Assembly: GCA_021820105.1 (NCBI GenBank)
Contig: JAKAED010000018.1
Location: 1-38,516, forward strand
Length of the DNA stretch: 38,516 bases
Direction of reading: 5' to 3'
Source of the DNA: Actinomycetes bacterium
GTDB taxonomy: Bacteria; Actinomycetota; Thermoleophilia; Solirubrobacterales; Solirubrobacteraceae
The position numbers and the translations under genes are program-made. Position 1 is the first letter of the stretch, and every line of letters starts with the position of its first letter. Shown here in pieces: positions 7,879 to 15,586 of this stretch. The notes below the pieces were generated by a model. The model saw only the letters and a list, made by a program, of their open reading frames with translations, searched no databases and was not told the DNA's origin.

Positions 7879-10167
7879 TCATCCTGGTGTGTAGCCAAGC
7901 GCTGCGTACGCCTTCTGGCGCTTGGCGAACATCCGCCGCAGCACGGGCACGGCGTGATCGACGTAATCGATGATGCGGATCTCGTGCTTGGCATCGTGAT
8001 GGCGATGCAGCCGGCCTGCGTACTGGGTCATGGTTCCCTTCCAAGCAATCGGCATCGCGAGCACGAGCGTGTCGAGGCGTGGATCGTCGAACCCCTCACC
8101 GATGTAGCGGCCGGTGGCCAGCACCACCCGTGGCTCCGGCGAAGCTAACAGCGTGTCGATCCGCCGGCGGGCGCGCTTACCGATGCCGCCATGGAGAACA
8201 GCCACTCGATCTGTCTGCTTGCCAATCAGTTCCGCCAAGGCGTCCAGGTGCTGCCGGCGCTCGGTGAGCACAAGCGGACACCGCCCTTCGGCAAGCTCGG
8301 CGACGACGTCAGCAGCGACCTGCGCGGTTCGGCCGCAGTCGCCTGCAACGGCGGTCAGCACCTCCTGGATGCCCGGCTCTGGCGGTAGCGCCGTCGCGTC
8401 AAAGGGCGGTTCCCGGGCGAGCAGCACGCGCCTGACGGCGGTCTCGACCTGTGCGGTCGCGATGATCGTGTGCCGGACCGGGCCGCACTGCATCGTGATG
8501 ATTGGGTGATGGCCGTCACGACGCTCGGGCGTGGCTGTCAGGCCCGTCACTTTGCGAGCCGGTAGCTCACGCAGCACACGCTCTGTGGTGAAGGCGGCAA
8601 CGTGGTGGCATTCGTCGACGACGACGTGCCCGTAGCGGGAGAGAGGGCCGGGTTCTCGCCGGGCAAGTGACTGGATCATCACGACATCGATTCCGCTGGA
8701 TCCGGGTTTGTCGACGCTCGTGCCGATCGCGCTGGGCTCGAGGTCAAGGAAGTGACTGAGCCGACTGAGCCATTGCTCAAGGAGAGGACGACGGTGAACG
8801 AGAATCAGCGTCGATCGCGCCCGAGCGGCGATCAACGCCGCCGCGACAACGGTCTTGCCGGCGCCGGGCGGCGCGACCAACACGCCGACGTCGTGCTTCG
8901 TGAGCGCCTTGACCGCTTTCTGCTGATCATCGGGCAGGACGCCGGCGAAGGCGACGTCGATCTCGTCTCCGTCACTGCGTGAGTCCTCGACCGTCGTTGT
9001 AACCCCGTGAGCCTCAAGCTCGTCAACAACGCGATCAAGGCAGCCGCGCGGTAGCAGTATCCGGTCGGCAACCTGCTCATGGCACGAAATTACCCTCGGC
9101 GTTCTGTGGGTCGAGAGCCGAGCGCGTTCGCGCTCATAGAACTCGGGATTGGCGAACGCACCAGTTCGAACGAGGCGATCCCGCAGGTCGGGCGGCAGAT
9201 CCGTTGCGGGAATCTGGACGCGTGCGCCCAAAGTGACCGTGACCTTCGCCGGTGCAGCCTCGCTAAGTGCGGGTTGCAGCGTCCGCGCGTTCCGCGTAGT
9301 CGGCTGCATCCCCAGCGATCCGCCGGCGCCTTCCGCCTCGCTGGCAATCTGCACCGCACGATCAGCAGAAAGCCGCTTCACCCCGGCGAGGTACGCCCAC
9401 TGATCGGGGTACGGCTCAAGGTCGCTATCGAGAAAGACAGTGCATGCGTGCTGGCGGCGGTCACGCTGCAGCGGAAGCGCGATGAGGTTGCCGAAACCAC
9501 CGGCGGGCATCGTGTCCTGGTTGGGAAAGAGCCGGTCATACGAACTCATGGCGATCGCCCGGCGCGACATCGCACGCGTCAGCAGCAGCGACCCGACGGA
9601 CCGCGCGACCCGGGCGGAGATAGGCTCGGAGAACAAGGCCCACACGTGCGCTCCATCCCCCGAACGTGAACGCTCCACCAGCACCGGGACACCGAGCTCT
9701 TCCGCGCTTTCGCGTAGCGCAACGACATCATCTCTCCAGGAGGCGCCGTCCAGGTCGATCGCAACCAGCCAGCAGGTCTCATCTGTGAGCAGCGGATAGA
9801 TCCCGATCGTCTGCAGGCCCTCCAGATGACGGCGCAACTCGACCTGCGTCAGGGCTACGAATCGCCGGCTCGCACAATCGGCGCACTTGACCTTCGGCTT
9901 CTGACACACCCCCGGCTGCCACTCGTTCGAACAGCGGGGCGCCCAGCCTGAGCGACCAGCCGCCCTGATGCTCTCCCAGCGTGTCGCAAACACGTCGGTC
10001 CGCCCACGGAACAACGACTGAAACAGCGCAACGCGTCCCTCGGCGGTACCGATATCGGGACCGCCCGTCGCGGACCTCATCGCCGCGATCTGCCCCGCGA
10101 GGGCGGCGCGCTCACAATCAAGTTCTGCAAGCCGCGTCTGCGCCTGCTCCAGATCGACCAGCTTCAT
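7879..10167 (-). CDS. TOTE-type primase fused to SF2 helicase
   Basis: About 762 residues. A short coiled coil (LEQAQTRLAELDCERAALAG) leads into an archaeo-eukaryotic primase domain of the TOTE type: a Cys cluster (C-x8-C-x6-C-x2-C, about 79-98), AIDLDG with two aspartates (138, 140), RSRSGDGAHVW, YDRLFPNQD and GGFGNLIALPLQ. A superfamily 2 helicase follows: Walker A APPGAGKT (about 432-439), DECH box (518-521), GLTATPERRDG and QYAGRLHRHH. Such proteins have been linked to conflict systems and to element replication. ATG 10167 begins the coiled coil. GTG 10170 or TTG 10173 fit a GGAG better, and the frame is open to ATG 10236. It is convergent with the DUF4143 gene. Confidence 0.85.
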   Translation of the reverse strand: MKLVDLEQAQTRLAELDCERAALAGQIAAMRSATGGPDIGTAEGRVALFQSLFRGRTDVFATRWESIRAAGRSGWAPRCSNEWQPGVCQKPKVKCADCASRRFVALTQVELRRHLEGLQTIGIYPLLTDETCWLVAIDLDGASWRDDVVALRESAEELGVPVLVERSRSGDGAHVWALFSEPISARVARSVGSLLLTRAMSRRAIAMSSYDRLFPNQDTMPAGGFGNLIALPLQRDRRQHACTVFLDSDLEPYPDQWAYLAGVKRLSADRAVQIASEAEGAGGSLGMQPTTRNARTLQPALSEAAPAKVTVTLGARVQIPATDLPPDLRDRLVRTGAFANPEFYERERARLSTHRTPRVISCHEQVADRILLPRGCLDRVVDELEAHGVTTTVEDSRSDGDEIDVAFAGVLPDDQQKAVKALTKHDVGVLVAPPGAGKTVVAAALIAARARSTLILVHRRPLLEQWLSRLSHFLDLEPSAIGTSVDKPGSSGIDVVMIQSLARREPGPLSRYGHVVVDECHHVAAFTTERVLRELPARKVTGLTATPERRDGHHPIITMQCGPVRHTIIATAQVETAVRRVLLAREPPFDATALPPEPGIQEVLTAVAGDCGRTAQVAADVVAELAEGRCPLVLTERRQHLDALAELIGKQTDRVAVLHGGIGKRARRRIDTLLASPEPRVVLATGRYIGEGFDDPRLDTLVLAMPIAWKGTMTQYAGRLHRHHDAKHEIRIIDYVDHAVPVLRRMFAKRQKAYAALGYTPG

Positions 10168-10280
10168 CACCAAGATGGTCTCCGCCGGCTCGGACACATG
10201 GCCATCACGGTGAGCATCTGAAAGCCGACCATGCAAGCGCGTCGGAAGATCGTGCCTGACGGCGAGCGATCGTTGACGGG

Positions 10281-10590
10281 TCAGTAGAGCCGCTCGCCGC
10301 CCAGCAGGGCCTCGGGCAGCTCTGCGAGCAGCTGACGTGCGAGCGGACGATCTTATCCACGAGCCTCGGCGAGTTGACGTCCGTCGCCGTCCAGGTCGGC
10401 GAGGAACCGGTGGCTGCTGCGCACCGCCTCCGACAGCTCGTGCGTGGTCGGGCTTGGGACGGCGAGCGCTCCGATGTCACCAAGGTCGAATTCGCGGGCG
10501 TCGCGTGGTCGCTGCCGGAGCTCGCCGCCGCTCCAGTGCCAGAGCCGAAGGCTCTGGTTGCCGCTGGAACCACCGCGAAGTCGTCCGCAC
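10281..10590 (-). pseudogene. possible remnant of an unidentified minus-strand gene
   Basis: In the 430-base gap before the DUF6398 gene, the minus strand reads like protein: LRLWHWSGGEL, EFDLGDIGALAVPSPTTHEL, SEAVRSSHRFLADLDGDGRQ. It is interrupted by one TAA at 10353-10355, then continues in the same frame with RPLARQLLAELPEALLGGER to a stop at 10281. The style resembles C-terminal tails of DNA methylase or restriction subunits, but I cannot name the family. The plus-strand frame over the same bases looks random. Confidence 0.35.
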
Positions 10591-10598
10591 GCGGCGCG

Positions 10599-11122
10599 AT
10601 GATCGGGTGTATGGCTGAGACCTTGCGGATTCCGATCGCGATGCAGGAGATCACTGGCGAGATCATCGCCGTTACCGATAAGGTGTGCGCTGAACATCTT
10701 GATGCCGAATACGCACGGCTCGCGCGGCGGCTCGTTGGGCGGCTTGCGCGCAAGCGGCCGTCGCCCCTGGCCCGCGGCGACACGCGTATCTTGGCCGCAG
10801 GCGTGCTGTACGTGCTGGCTCAGGTCAACTTCCTGTTTGATCGCTCGCAGAGCCCACATATGTCAAGTGTCGAGCTCGCGGTGGCTACCGACGTGAAGCC
10901 GACGACCATGGCTAACAAGGCGGCGATGATCAACCGTCTGCTCGAATCGGCGTCTACGAGCCGGAGCTCACGCGCATAGCGATGCTGGAGCAACATCCGA
11001 TGGCCTGGATCGTGGAGATCAATGGCTTCCTGATTGATGCGCGCCAGTTGCCCGAGGAACTTCAGGACGAGGCGCGGCGAGGTGGACTGATCCCAGACCT
11101 CGAGGCGCTCCGCGGAGTATGA
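10599..11122 (+). pseudogene. DUF6398-domain protein, one-base frameshift
   Basis: The first part (from ATG 10599 or 10611) matches the DUF6398 pattern: AMQEITGEIIAVTDKVCAEH, LARKRPSPLARGDTRILAAG, then NFLFDRSQSPHMSSVELAVA and TTMANKAAMINRLL, a helix-turn-helix-like end. At about 10950 a base appears to be missing. In the shifted frame the protein continues GVYEPELTRIAMLEQHPMAW, IVEINGFLIDARQLPEELQD and ends at 11122. Restored length is about 175 residues. The function of the domain is unknown. Its stop overlaps the next start (ATGA), so it heads a coupled three-gene module. Confidence 0.6.
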
Positions 11123-11436
11123 GCTCGCCCGCTCAGCTGGATGCTTTGATCGAGGAGCTGACAGTCGATTGCTACAACGACGAGGAGCAGGAGACCGGGT
11201 TCCAGGTTGGAGCTGAGGCCGCGCTCAGACGAGGCGAGCGTGCCAGGTTGGCCGGGCATGAACTTGAGGTCCGCCGAGTCATCCACGGGCCGGACGTCCG
11301 CGCCGGCCTACGTGCGCTCGTACGCGATCGGGACGGCATCGCGCACGAGGTGGCGCTGAGCGACCTCGTGTTTCCCGACGACAGTGAGCTCGGGATGATC
11401 GTCGCCGCATACCGACGTTGGCTCGGGTGGCGATGA
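11119..11436 (+). CDS. small conserved protein of unknown function
   Basis: A 105-residue acidic protein. Its N-terminus (LDALIEELTVDCYNDEEQET followed by GFQVGAEAAL) and its C-terminus (SELGMIVAAYRRWLGWR) resemble short actinobacterial proteins sometimes labelled calcium-binding on weak grounds. A central beta-rich stretch (HELEVRRVIHGPDVRAGLRA) would form a barrel-like domain. No catalytic motif is visible. The start overlaps the DUF6398 stop by ATGA, and the stop overlaps the next start in the same way, so the three genes are co-translated and probably act together. Confidence 0.6.
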   Translation: MSSPAQLDALIEELTVDCYNDEEQETGFQVGAEAALRRGERARLAGHELEVRRVIHGPDVRAGLRALVRDRDGIAHEVALSDLVFPDDSELGMIVAAYRRWLGWR

Positions 11437-11939
11437 GATCAGCAGAGTCCGCGTTGAGTTCCTGCAGTGACGCCGAGAAGGCGTCGGTCCTTGCTGCACT
11501 CGTGAGTGACAACGCGGATCTCCGAGAGCAGGCCGAGGGCGTAGCCCGCCAGATCCTCGCCACCGTCGACGTGATGGTGATCAGCGACCTCATCACCGAG
11601 ACCATCCTGAATCTCGACACCGAAGATCTCGCCAACCGGGCAGGCCGTCGCCGCCACGGGTACGTCGAGCCCACAGATGCCGCGTGGCAACTGCTCGAGG
11701 AAGCGATCAAGCCTTGGATCGATGATCTCCGACGGCGAGGACGTCTTGGTTTTCACCAGGCGGCGACCGACCTTGCCATGGCGATGACGCAAGCCCTTGA
11801 AGCGGTCGAGGAACGCGCAGACCGGATCGACGACTGCCTGGTTCGTCAATGGGCGCCCGACTTCCCGTCCGAGACAGTGTCCTGGGTCCAGCGGGAGCTT
11901 GAAGCGGCAGTCGGACCAAGCCCAGCGGGTTCGGCCTAA
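11433..11939 (+). CDS. conserved protein of unknown function, third gene of module
   Basis: A 168-residue mostly helical protein containing DLANRAGRRRHGYVEPTDAA and WQLLEEAIKPWIDDLRRRGR, then HQAATDLAMAMTQALEAVEE and a C-terminal LVRQWAPDFPSETVSWV. No enzyme signature, membrane segment or signal peptide is seen. ATG 11433 overlaps the upstream stop (ATGA) and is preferred to ATG 11418. I do not recognise a named family. Association with the DUF6398 gene on an integrated element suggests cargo, possibly regulatory or defensive, but nothing in the protein itself shows that. Confidence 0.6.
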   Translation: MRSAESALSSCSDAEKASVLAALVSDNADLREQAEGVARQILATVDVMVISDLITETILNLDTEDLANRAGRRRHGYVEPTDAAWQLLEEAIKPWIDDLRRRGRLGFHQAATDLAMAMTQALEAVEERADRIDDCLVRQWAPDFPSETVSWVQRELEAAVGPSPAGSA

Positions 11940-11978
11940 CTGCCGAATGAGCTTGCCAGGGCTCACTTCGCGGGGTCC

Positions 11979-12585
11979 TCACGCGAGGATCACCTCGAGC
12001 GCCTCCCGCACCCTGCGCTCGCCACCGAGCTGGCGGGCCAGAGCGGTGAGCCGAAGCACATCCGACCCGGGTTGCCGCAGGTACCGGGACAGCGCTTCGA
12101 GAGCAACGTCGCGCCCGACAAGGTGCGGAAGGCGCATCGCGTCGACGACGCACCGGGGCGCAGAGTAGATCCAGAAGCGGTCGCCTGCGTCTGTCTGCTG
12201 CTGCAGGCGGTCCAAACCAAATGTTTCAGGGGCGAACCGGTGAGGCTGAATGGCAGGCAGGCTGATTTTCGGCCAGTGCGCGTCCCGGGGCACCGCAAGA
12301 TCGATCCTGTCGGGCAGAGCATCGGACAGCTCCCAGAACGACAGCCCCGACGTCAGGCACACCGTCCCGTGAGGAACGCGCAGCGCCAGCGCTGCGAACT
12401 CGGTGTTGGTCGCCGGGGTGCTGGCGATCGACTGCATGACACCGCGTGAGAGCGTGAGCAGCTTCCCCCTGATCGCGCAGCGTGTAAATCCGATGCCTGG
12501 GGATTCCGACCTCAGCCGCCTCGCGAACCCGGAACGGCCGATTGCCGAAGTGCTCGGTGATGAGTTCGAGGTCTGAGCGCGTCAC
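11979..12585 (-). pseudogene. AbiEi-family antitoxin/regulator, frameshifted, no toxin partner
   Basis: The N-terminal winged helix (MTRSDLELITEHFGNRPFRV, then REAAEVGIPRHRIYTLRDQG) starts at GTG 12585. After a run of five G on the minus strand (near 12463-12467) the frame shifts. With one G removed it reads KLLTLSRGVMQSIAS and continues with HGTVCLTSGLSFWELSDALP, RIDLAVPRDAHWP and the rest of the AbiEi domain to 11979, about 201 residues. AbiEi normally represses its own operon and counters the nucleotidyltransferase AbiEii. No AbiEii gene is next to it here. A perfect palindrome lies 11 bases upstream of the start. Confidence 0.75.
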
Positions 12586-12595
12586 GCGACAAATC

Positions 12596-12618
12596 CTACC
12601 TATTGTCCCGATAGGTAG
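12596..12618. promoter_or_regulatory. palindromic operator upstream of the AbiEi gene
   Basis: CTACCTAT (12596-12603) and ATAGGTAG (12611-12618) are perfect inverted repeats with a 7-base spacer, ending 11 bases before the GTG start of the AbiEi-like gene. AbiEi proteins repress their own promoters through inverted repeats, so this is a likely autoregulatory operator. Confidence 0.6.
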
Positions 12619-12788
12619 TGAGCTTTTGTTGACCGGCCGGATGCATGGACCTGCCTGTCTCCCGGCTTGTCAAGAGTCCCGCTTCGCACCTGTACCTGAT
12701 GCAAAGCGCAATGCTCGACACCCCGCGGCGAGCAGCGGCCCCAGGTCGGCGCAGACTCGTTCCGAGCCACCGCGCCAGTCGGATCGCG

Positions 12789-14093
12789 TCAGGCTCGTTC
12801 GACCGTGGCGTTAGTTGGCGCCGCGCGCTCAAACGCCGCAGTGAAGATCGCTGCGCGCTCGGTCGCGGGACGCGCGTGCAGATACCGGCTGGTCGTGGCC
12901 AGTTGGGAATGGCCCATCGCGTCCTGCACGCTGACCAGGTCGACGCCCCCGGCCACCAGCAGCGAACCGAACGTGTGGCGCAGATCATGCCAGCGCAGCG
13001 GTCGGAGACCCGCCACGTCCCGCGCGTGCTTGTAGCGGCGGCGCAACGCGGAGCCGTCGAGCCGACGCCCGTAGGAGTTGCAGAAGACGTAGTCATCCGG
13101 TGAGGTGAAGTCCGGCCGTGCGGCCAAGCGCCTCAGCGCGGCCGCGCTCTGGTCGGCCATCGGCACCCGGCGGACGTGGCCGGTCTTGGTCGGGCCCTCG
13201 ACCCCGGCGGACACGGCGCGGCTGATCGTCAGCACCGAGCCGGCCCAGTCGATGTCCCGCCAGCGCAGCGCCAGCTGCTCGCCCAGCCGCAGGCCCGAGT
13301 AGGCGGCGACGCGCACCGCCTCGGCATCGCGGCCGTCATCAAACTCCTCGGCAGGATCACGCGAGAGCCGGTGCCCACGATAGTCGCCGGACTCGAGGAC
13401 CTCGGCGAGCGACTCGATCTCATCAGGCGTGAAGAAGACGAGGACCCCCGGCTCGGGGATGCGGCGCCGGTCCGTGCCCTTCGCGGGATTGCCGGGAAGG
13501 GCGAACTTGGGCGAGCGGACCCCGAAGCTGAACACGGCCCGGACGACGTCGCGCGTCCGGTTGACGGTCCGGGACGAGGCACCGGTCGCGGCCACGCGGT
13601 CGAGCAGCTGCTCGATCTCCTCCGTCCGAATGCGCCTGGCGGGCAGATCGCCGAGCGCCGCCATGATCCGTCCGTTCGTCTCCCCGGTGCCACGCCGGTA
13701 CGTGACGCCGGGCTCGGCCAGGTCGCTGCGGTGCTGGCGCAGCGTCGAGGGTTTGGCACCCTTGACGCGCTCGAGCCAATCGAGGTAGGCGTGGGCGAGC
13801 TCGCGGAATGTGACGCCAGCGGCGAGCCGCTCGCGCTCGGCCTCGGTCTCGTTCTCGATCTCCGTGACGTAGGCGGCCACCAGCTCGGCGGCACGCACGT
13901 TCGCGCGGCGCTCATCGAAGTAGCCCTCCTGCACGCGACCCTTGCGGGGTCGCCAGCCGCCGCCGTCGCGTTCCAGCCAGGCTGGTCCGATCTGGCGCTT
14001 CACCTGGCGCCCCTGATAGCGGAATTTGGCCTCGTAGACGGGGTCGTTTTTCTGCTGACGGATCACCAGGGCTGGGACGGGAAGACGTGCCAT
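12789..14093 (-). CDS. tyrosine recombinase (element integrase)
   Basis: A 434-residue phage-type integrase. Residues 1-55 form an arm-binding domain (YEAKFRYQGRQVKRQIGPAW), about 90-200 the SAM-like core-binding domain, and the C-terminal catalytic domain carries the full set: Arg269 (AAYSGLRLGEQ), Lys303 (TKTGHVRRVP), His369 and Arg372 (WHDLRHTFGS), His395 (GHSQLATTSRY) and Tyr404. The gene is intact. It starts 145 bases from a tRNA-Arg 3' fragment, the usual arrangement for tRNA-targeting elements, and repeats lie between the two. A long plus-strand frame over this gene is a high-GC shadow. Confidence 0.95.
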   Translation of the reverse strand: MARLPVPALVIRQQKNDPVYEAKFRYQGRQVKRQIGPAWLERDGGGWRPRKGRVQEGYFDERRANVRAAELVAAYVTEIENETEAERERLAAGVTFRELAHAYLDWLERVKGAKPSTLRQHRSDLAEPGVTYRRGTGETNGRIMAALGDLPARRIRTEEIEQLLDRVAATGASSRTVNRTRDVVRAVFSFGVRSPKFALPGNPAKGTDRRRIPEPGVLVFFTPDEIESLAEVLESGDYRGHRLSRDPAEEFDDGRDAEAVRVAAYSGLRLGEQLALRWRDIDWAGSVLTISRAVSAGVEGPTKTGHVRRVPMADQSAAALRRLAARPDFTSPDDYVFCNSYGRRLDGSALRRRYKHARDVAGLRPLRWHDLRHTFGSLLVAGGVDLVSVQDAMGHSQLATTSRYLHARPATERAAIFTAAFERAAPTNATVERA

Positions 14094-14111
14094 TCTTGTC
14101 AGATTCTACAG

Positions 14112-14231
14112 CGGGTACCATTCGGGTACCACTATCTTGAGTACCGCTTTCGATACCCAACTGGCTCAAAAAGTCCGTATTTAAGGGGTCTAAGCCATAA
14201 TCGATCCCCTGTATTTACTGGGTTTAGAGCC
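14112..14231. repeat. direct repeats between integrase and att site (arm-type candidates)
   Basis: CGGGTACCA occurs at 14112-14120 and 14123-14131, followed by related GTACCG and ATACCC motifs up to 14158. GTATTTA followed by GGG(G/-)TYTA and GCC occurs at 14177-14196 and 14211-14231. The stretch has lower GC than its surroundings. Location suggests integrase or excisionase binding sites and the integrase promoter. The rest of the 309-base gene-free stretch 14094-14402 holds the att fragment and a terminator. Confidence 0.45.
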
Positions 14232-14237
14232 CTTAGA

Positions 14238-14284
14238 TCGGTCTACGGAACCGAAGGTCAGGGGTTCGAATCCCTTCGGGCGCG
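14238..14284 (+). other. att site: 3' fragment of tRNA-Arg(ACG)
   Basis: The sequence folds as the 3' part of a tRNA: anticodon stem TCGGT/ACCGA with loop CTACGGA (anticodon ACG), variable loop AGGTC, T arm AGGGG-TTCGAAT-CCCTT, acceptor strand CGGGCGC and discriminator G. No D arm or matching 5' acceptor strand (GCGCCCG expected) precedes it, so it is not a complete gene. It fits the duplicated crossover segment left when an element integrates into a tRNA-Arg gene. The intact gene should lie at the other end, left of this window. Confidence 0.8.
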
Positions 14285-14289
14285 CTTTC

Positions 14290-14317
14290 GAAGACCCTCG
14301 CTTTTGCGGGGGTCTTC
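14290..14317 (+). terminator. hairpin terminator of the original tRNA-Arg gene
   Basis: GAAGACCCTCGC, loop TTTT, GCGGGGGTCTTC (12-bp stem with one G:U pair), followed by TCGCTTTT. Its position directly after the tRNA 3' end suggests that it terminated the tRNA gene before the element inserted. Confidence 0.7.
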
Positions 14318-14402
14318 TCGCTTTTGAGACCCCGTGGTCAGCGTCAACGATGAGGCCCTACCAGCAGGCCACGCGGCGCTGGGAACGGGTCAGCGCTCCC
14401 TC

Positions 14403-15077
14403 TCAGCATTCACCGGCGATCTCACTTTGGAGTCGTTCGAGAAAGCCGACCATGTAGGCGTGCCGGCCTTGAGCGACCGCCCGCCCGCCGCCGGTGTGCA
14501 TGCGATCGGCCAGCAACAACAGCTTCTCATGGAAGTGGGCAACGCTCGAACTATTCGAGGCCATGTACGCCGCAGCGCTGTCGTGCCGGACCGCGACCTC
14601 GTCGGGGTCGTAGAGGGGGCGCCCGGCGTGCCCCCCGTACGCGAACGCGCGCGCGATCCCGATCGCCCCGATCGCGTCGAGTCGGTCGGCATCCTGAACT
14701 ATCCGGCCTTCCAGCGTCGGCATGTCGTCCGGGACGCCCGCGCCCTTGAACGAGACCCGCGCGACTATGTCGGCCACCTGGTCAGTGAGCTCGGCGGGCG
14801 CGTTGATGCTGGTCAGCCAGGAGCGTGTCGCCACCGGTCCGGCGTTCAGGTCACCCTCGTGGAACTTCCAGTCGGCGATGTCATGCAGGAGTGCCGCCAG
14901 TTCGACAGTGGTGCGATCGGCATCGGGCTCCCGCTCGCAGATCGCCTTGGCGTTCGCCCACACACGTTCAATGTGGCTCCAGTCGTGTGAGCTGTCTCCT
15001 GAAGGATTCTGCCGGATATGCGCGGCAGTCAGGACGATCAATGAGTCAGAGTCGGGCATCCTCCCCACGATGACCAT
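14403..15077 (-). CDS. HD-domain phosphohydrolase
   Basis: A 224-residue HD-superfamily protein with the metal ligands arranged as HDWSHIERVW, ALLHDIADWKFHEG and IVQDADRLDAIGAIGIARAF. This is the pattern of small uncharacterised HD hydrolases (YedJ-like) that act on nucleotides or similar phosphate esters. The substrate cannot be read from the sequence. ATG 15077 follows GGAG closely. ATG 15059, after GGGGAGG, is an alternative start with six fewer residues. It is the first gene outside the element and has no operon partner. Confidence 0.85.
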   Translation of the reverse strand: MVIVGRMPDSDSLIVLTAAHIRQNPSGDSSHDWSHIERVWANAKAICEREPDADRTTVELAALLHDIADWKFHEGDLNAGPVATRSWLTSINAPAELTDQVADIVARVSFKGAGVPDDMPTLEGRIVQDADRLDAIGAIGIARAFAYGGHAGRPLYDPDEVAVRHDSAAAYMASNSSSVAHFHEKLLLLADRMHTGGGRAVAQGRHAYMVGFLERLQSEIAGEC

Positions 15078-15208
15078 TTCTCCGGACAGAAGGCACGATT
15101 CCCTTGCGTCCTTCAGCGCTCCACTGCCTGATCTCGCGGCGACGCCCGCTGGCGGCGCCGCGCGCTCCGATCAACTGGCTCCTGCTGCTTTGTAGGCTTG
15201 TGGAGACC

Positions 15209-15397
15209 ATGGACAATCCCGCTCAAATCAGTTCAGCTGACTATGATCCGGCCGAAGCGGAGGCTGAAGCCGCTCTGGCTCGCAAACCGCGTGAGCGGAT
15301 CGCCATGAGCGCCCGTGAGTTCGTCTCTGAACGTGACGCGCTTGAAGACGCCTGGGCTGGCTCTGGTACGCACAGCTTGCGCGATGAAGGTTGGTAA
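15209..15397 (+). CDS. orphan MazE-like antitoxin relative
   Basis: A 62-residue acidic protein sharing EAEAEAALAR, RER, an EDAWA motif and a C-terminal Arg-Asp/Glu-Glu-x-Trp tail with the antitoxin at 166-357. GGAG lies 3 bases before ATG 15209. The 190 bases downstream contain no MazF-like frame in any phase, so it stands alone. It could be a remnant of a second toxin-antitoxin pair or an orphan that counters a toxin encoded elsewhere. Confidence 0.5.
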   Translation: MDNPAQISSADYDPAEAEAEAALARKPRERIAMSAREFVSERDALEDAWAGSGTHSLRDEGW

Positions 15398-15586
15398 GCC
15401 GCTTACCAGACTGCTGCAATCGCCGGTCAGGCCGCACGAACTCGACCGTGGCGAAGAGGCAGCTCGCCGGCGCCCGAGAACCCAACCTCATCAGCCGGAC
15501 GACCGATCCGAGCTCGCATGGTGCAGCGGCGTGCAAACGGGGTGAGGATGCAGCCGGCGGCACTTGGCCCGGTGTGCGGTGGCGTG

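Noticed and set aside
10374-10598. A longer N-terminus for the DUF6398 protein
   Set aside because: The upstream part of that frame lacks family similarity, and the opposite strand reads more like protein there.
14238-14284. A complete tRNA-Arg gene
   Set aside because: Only the anticodon arm, T arm and 3' acceptor strand are present. No D arm or 5' acceptor complement is found upstream.
13176-14327. A 383-residue plus-strand open frame over the integrase gene
   Set aside because: It is antisense to a complete tyrosine recombinase with all catalytic residues. Its composition (Gly/Arg/Ala/Leu-rich, no motifs) is that of a high-GC shadow frame.
15398-15586. A MazF toxin gene after the orphan antitoxin
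   Set aside because: All frames were read on both strands. No RGEVxW or similar MazF motif is present.
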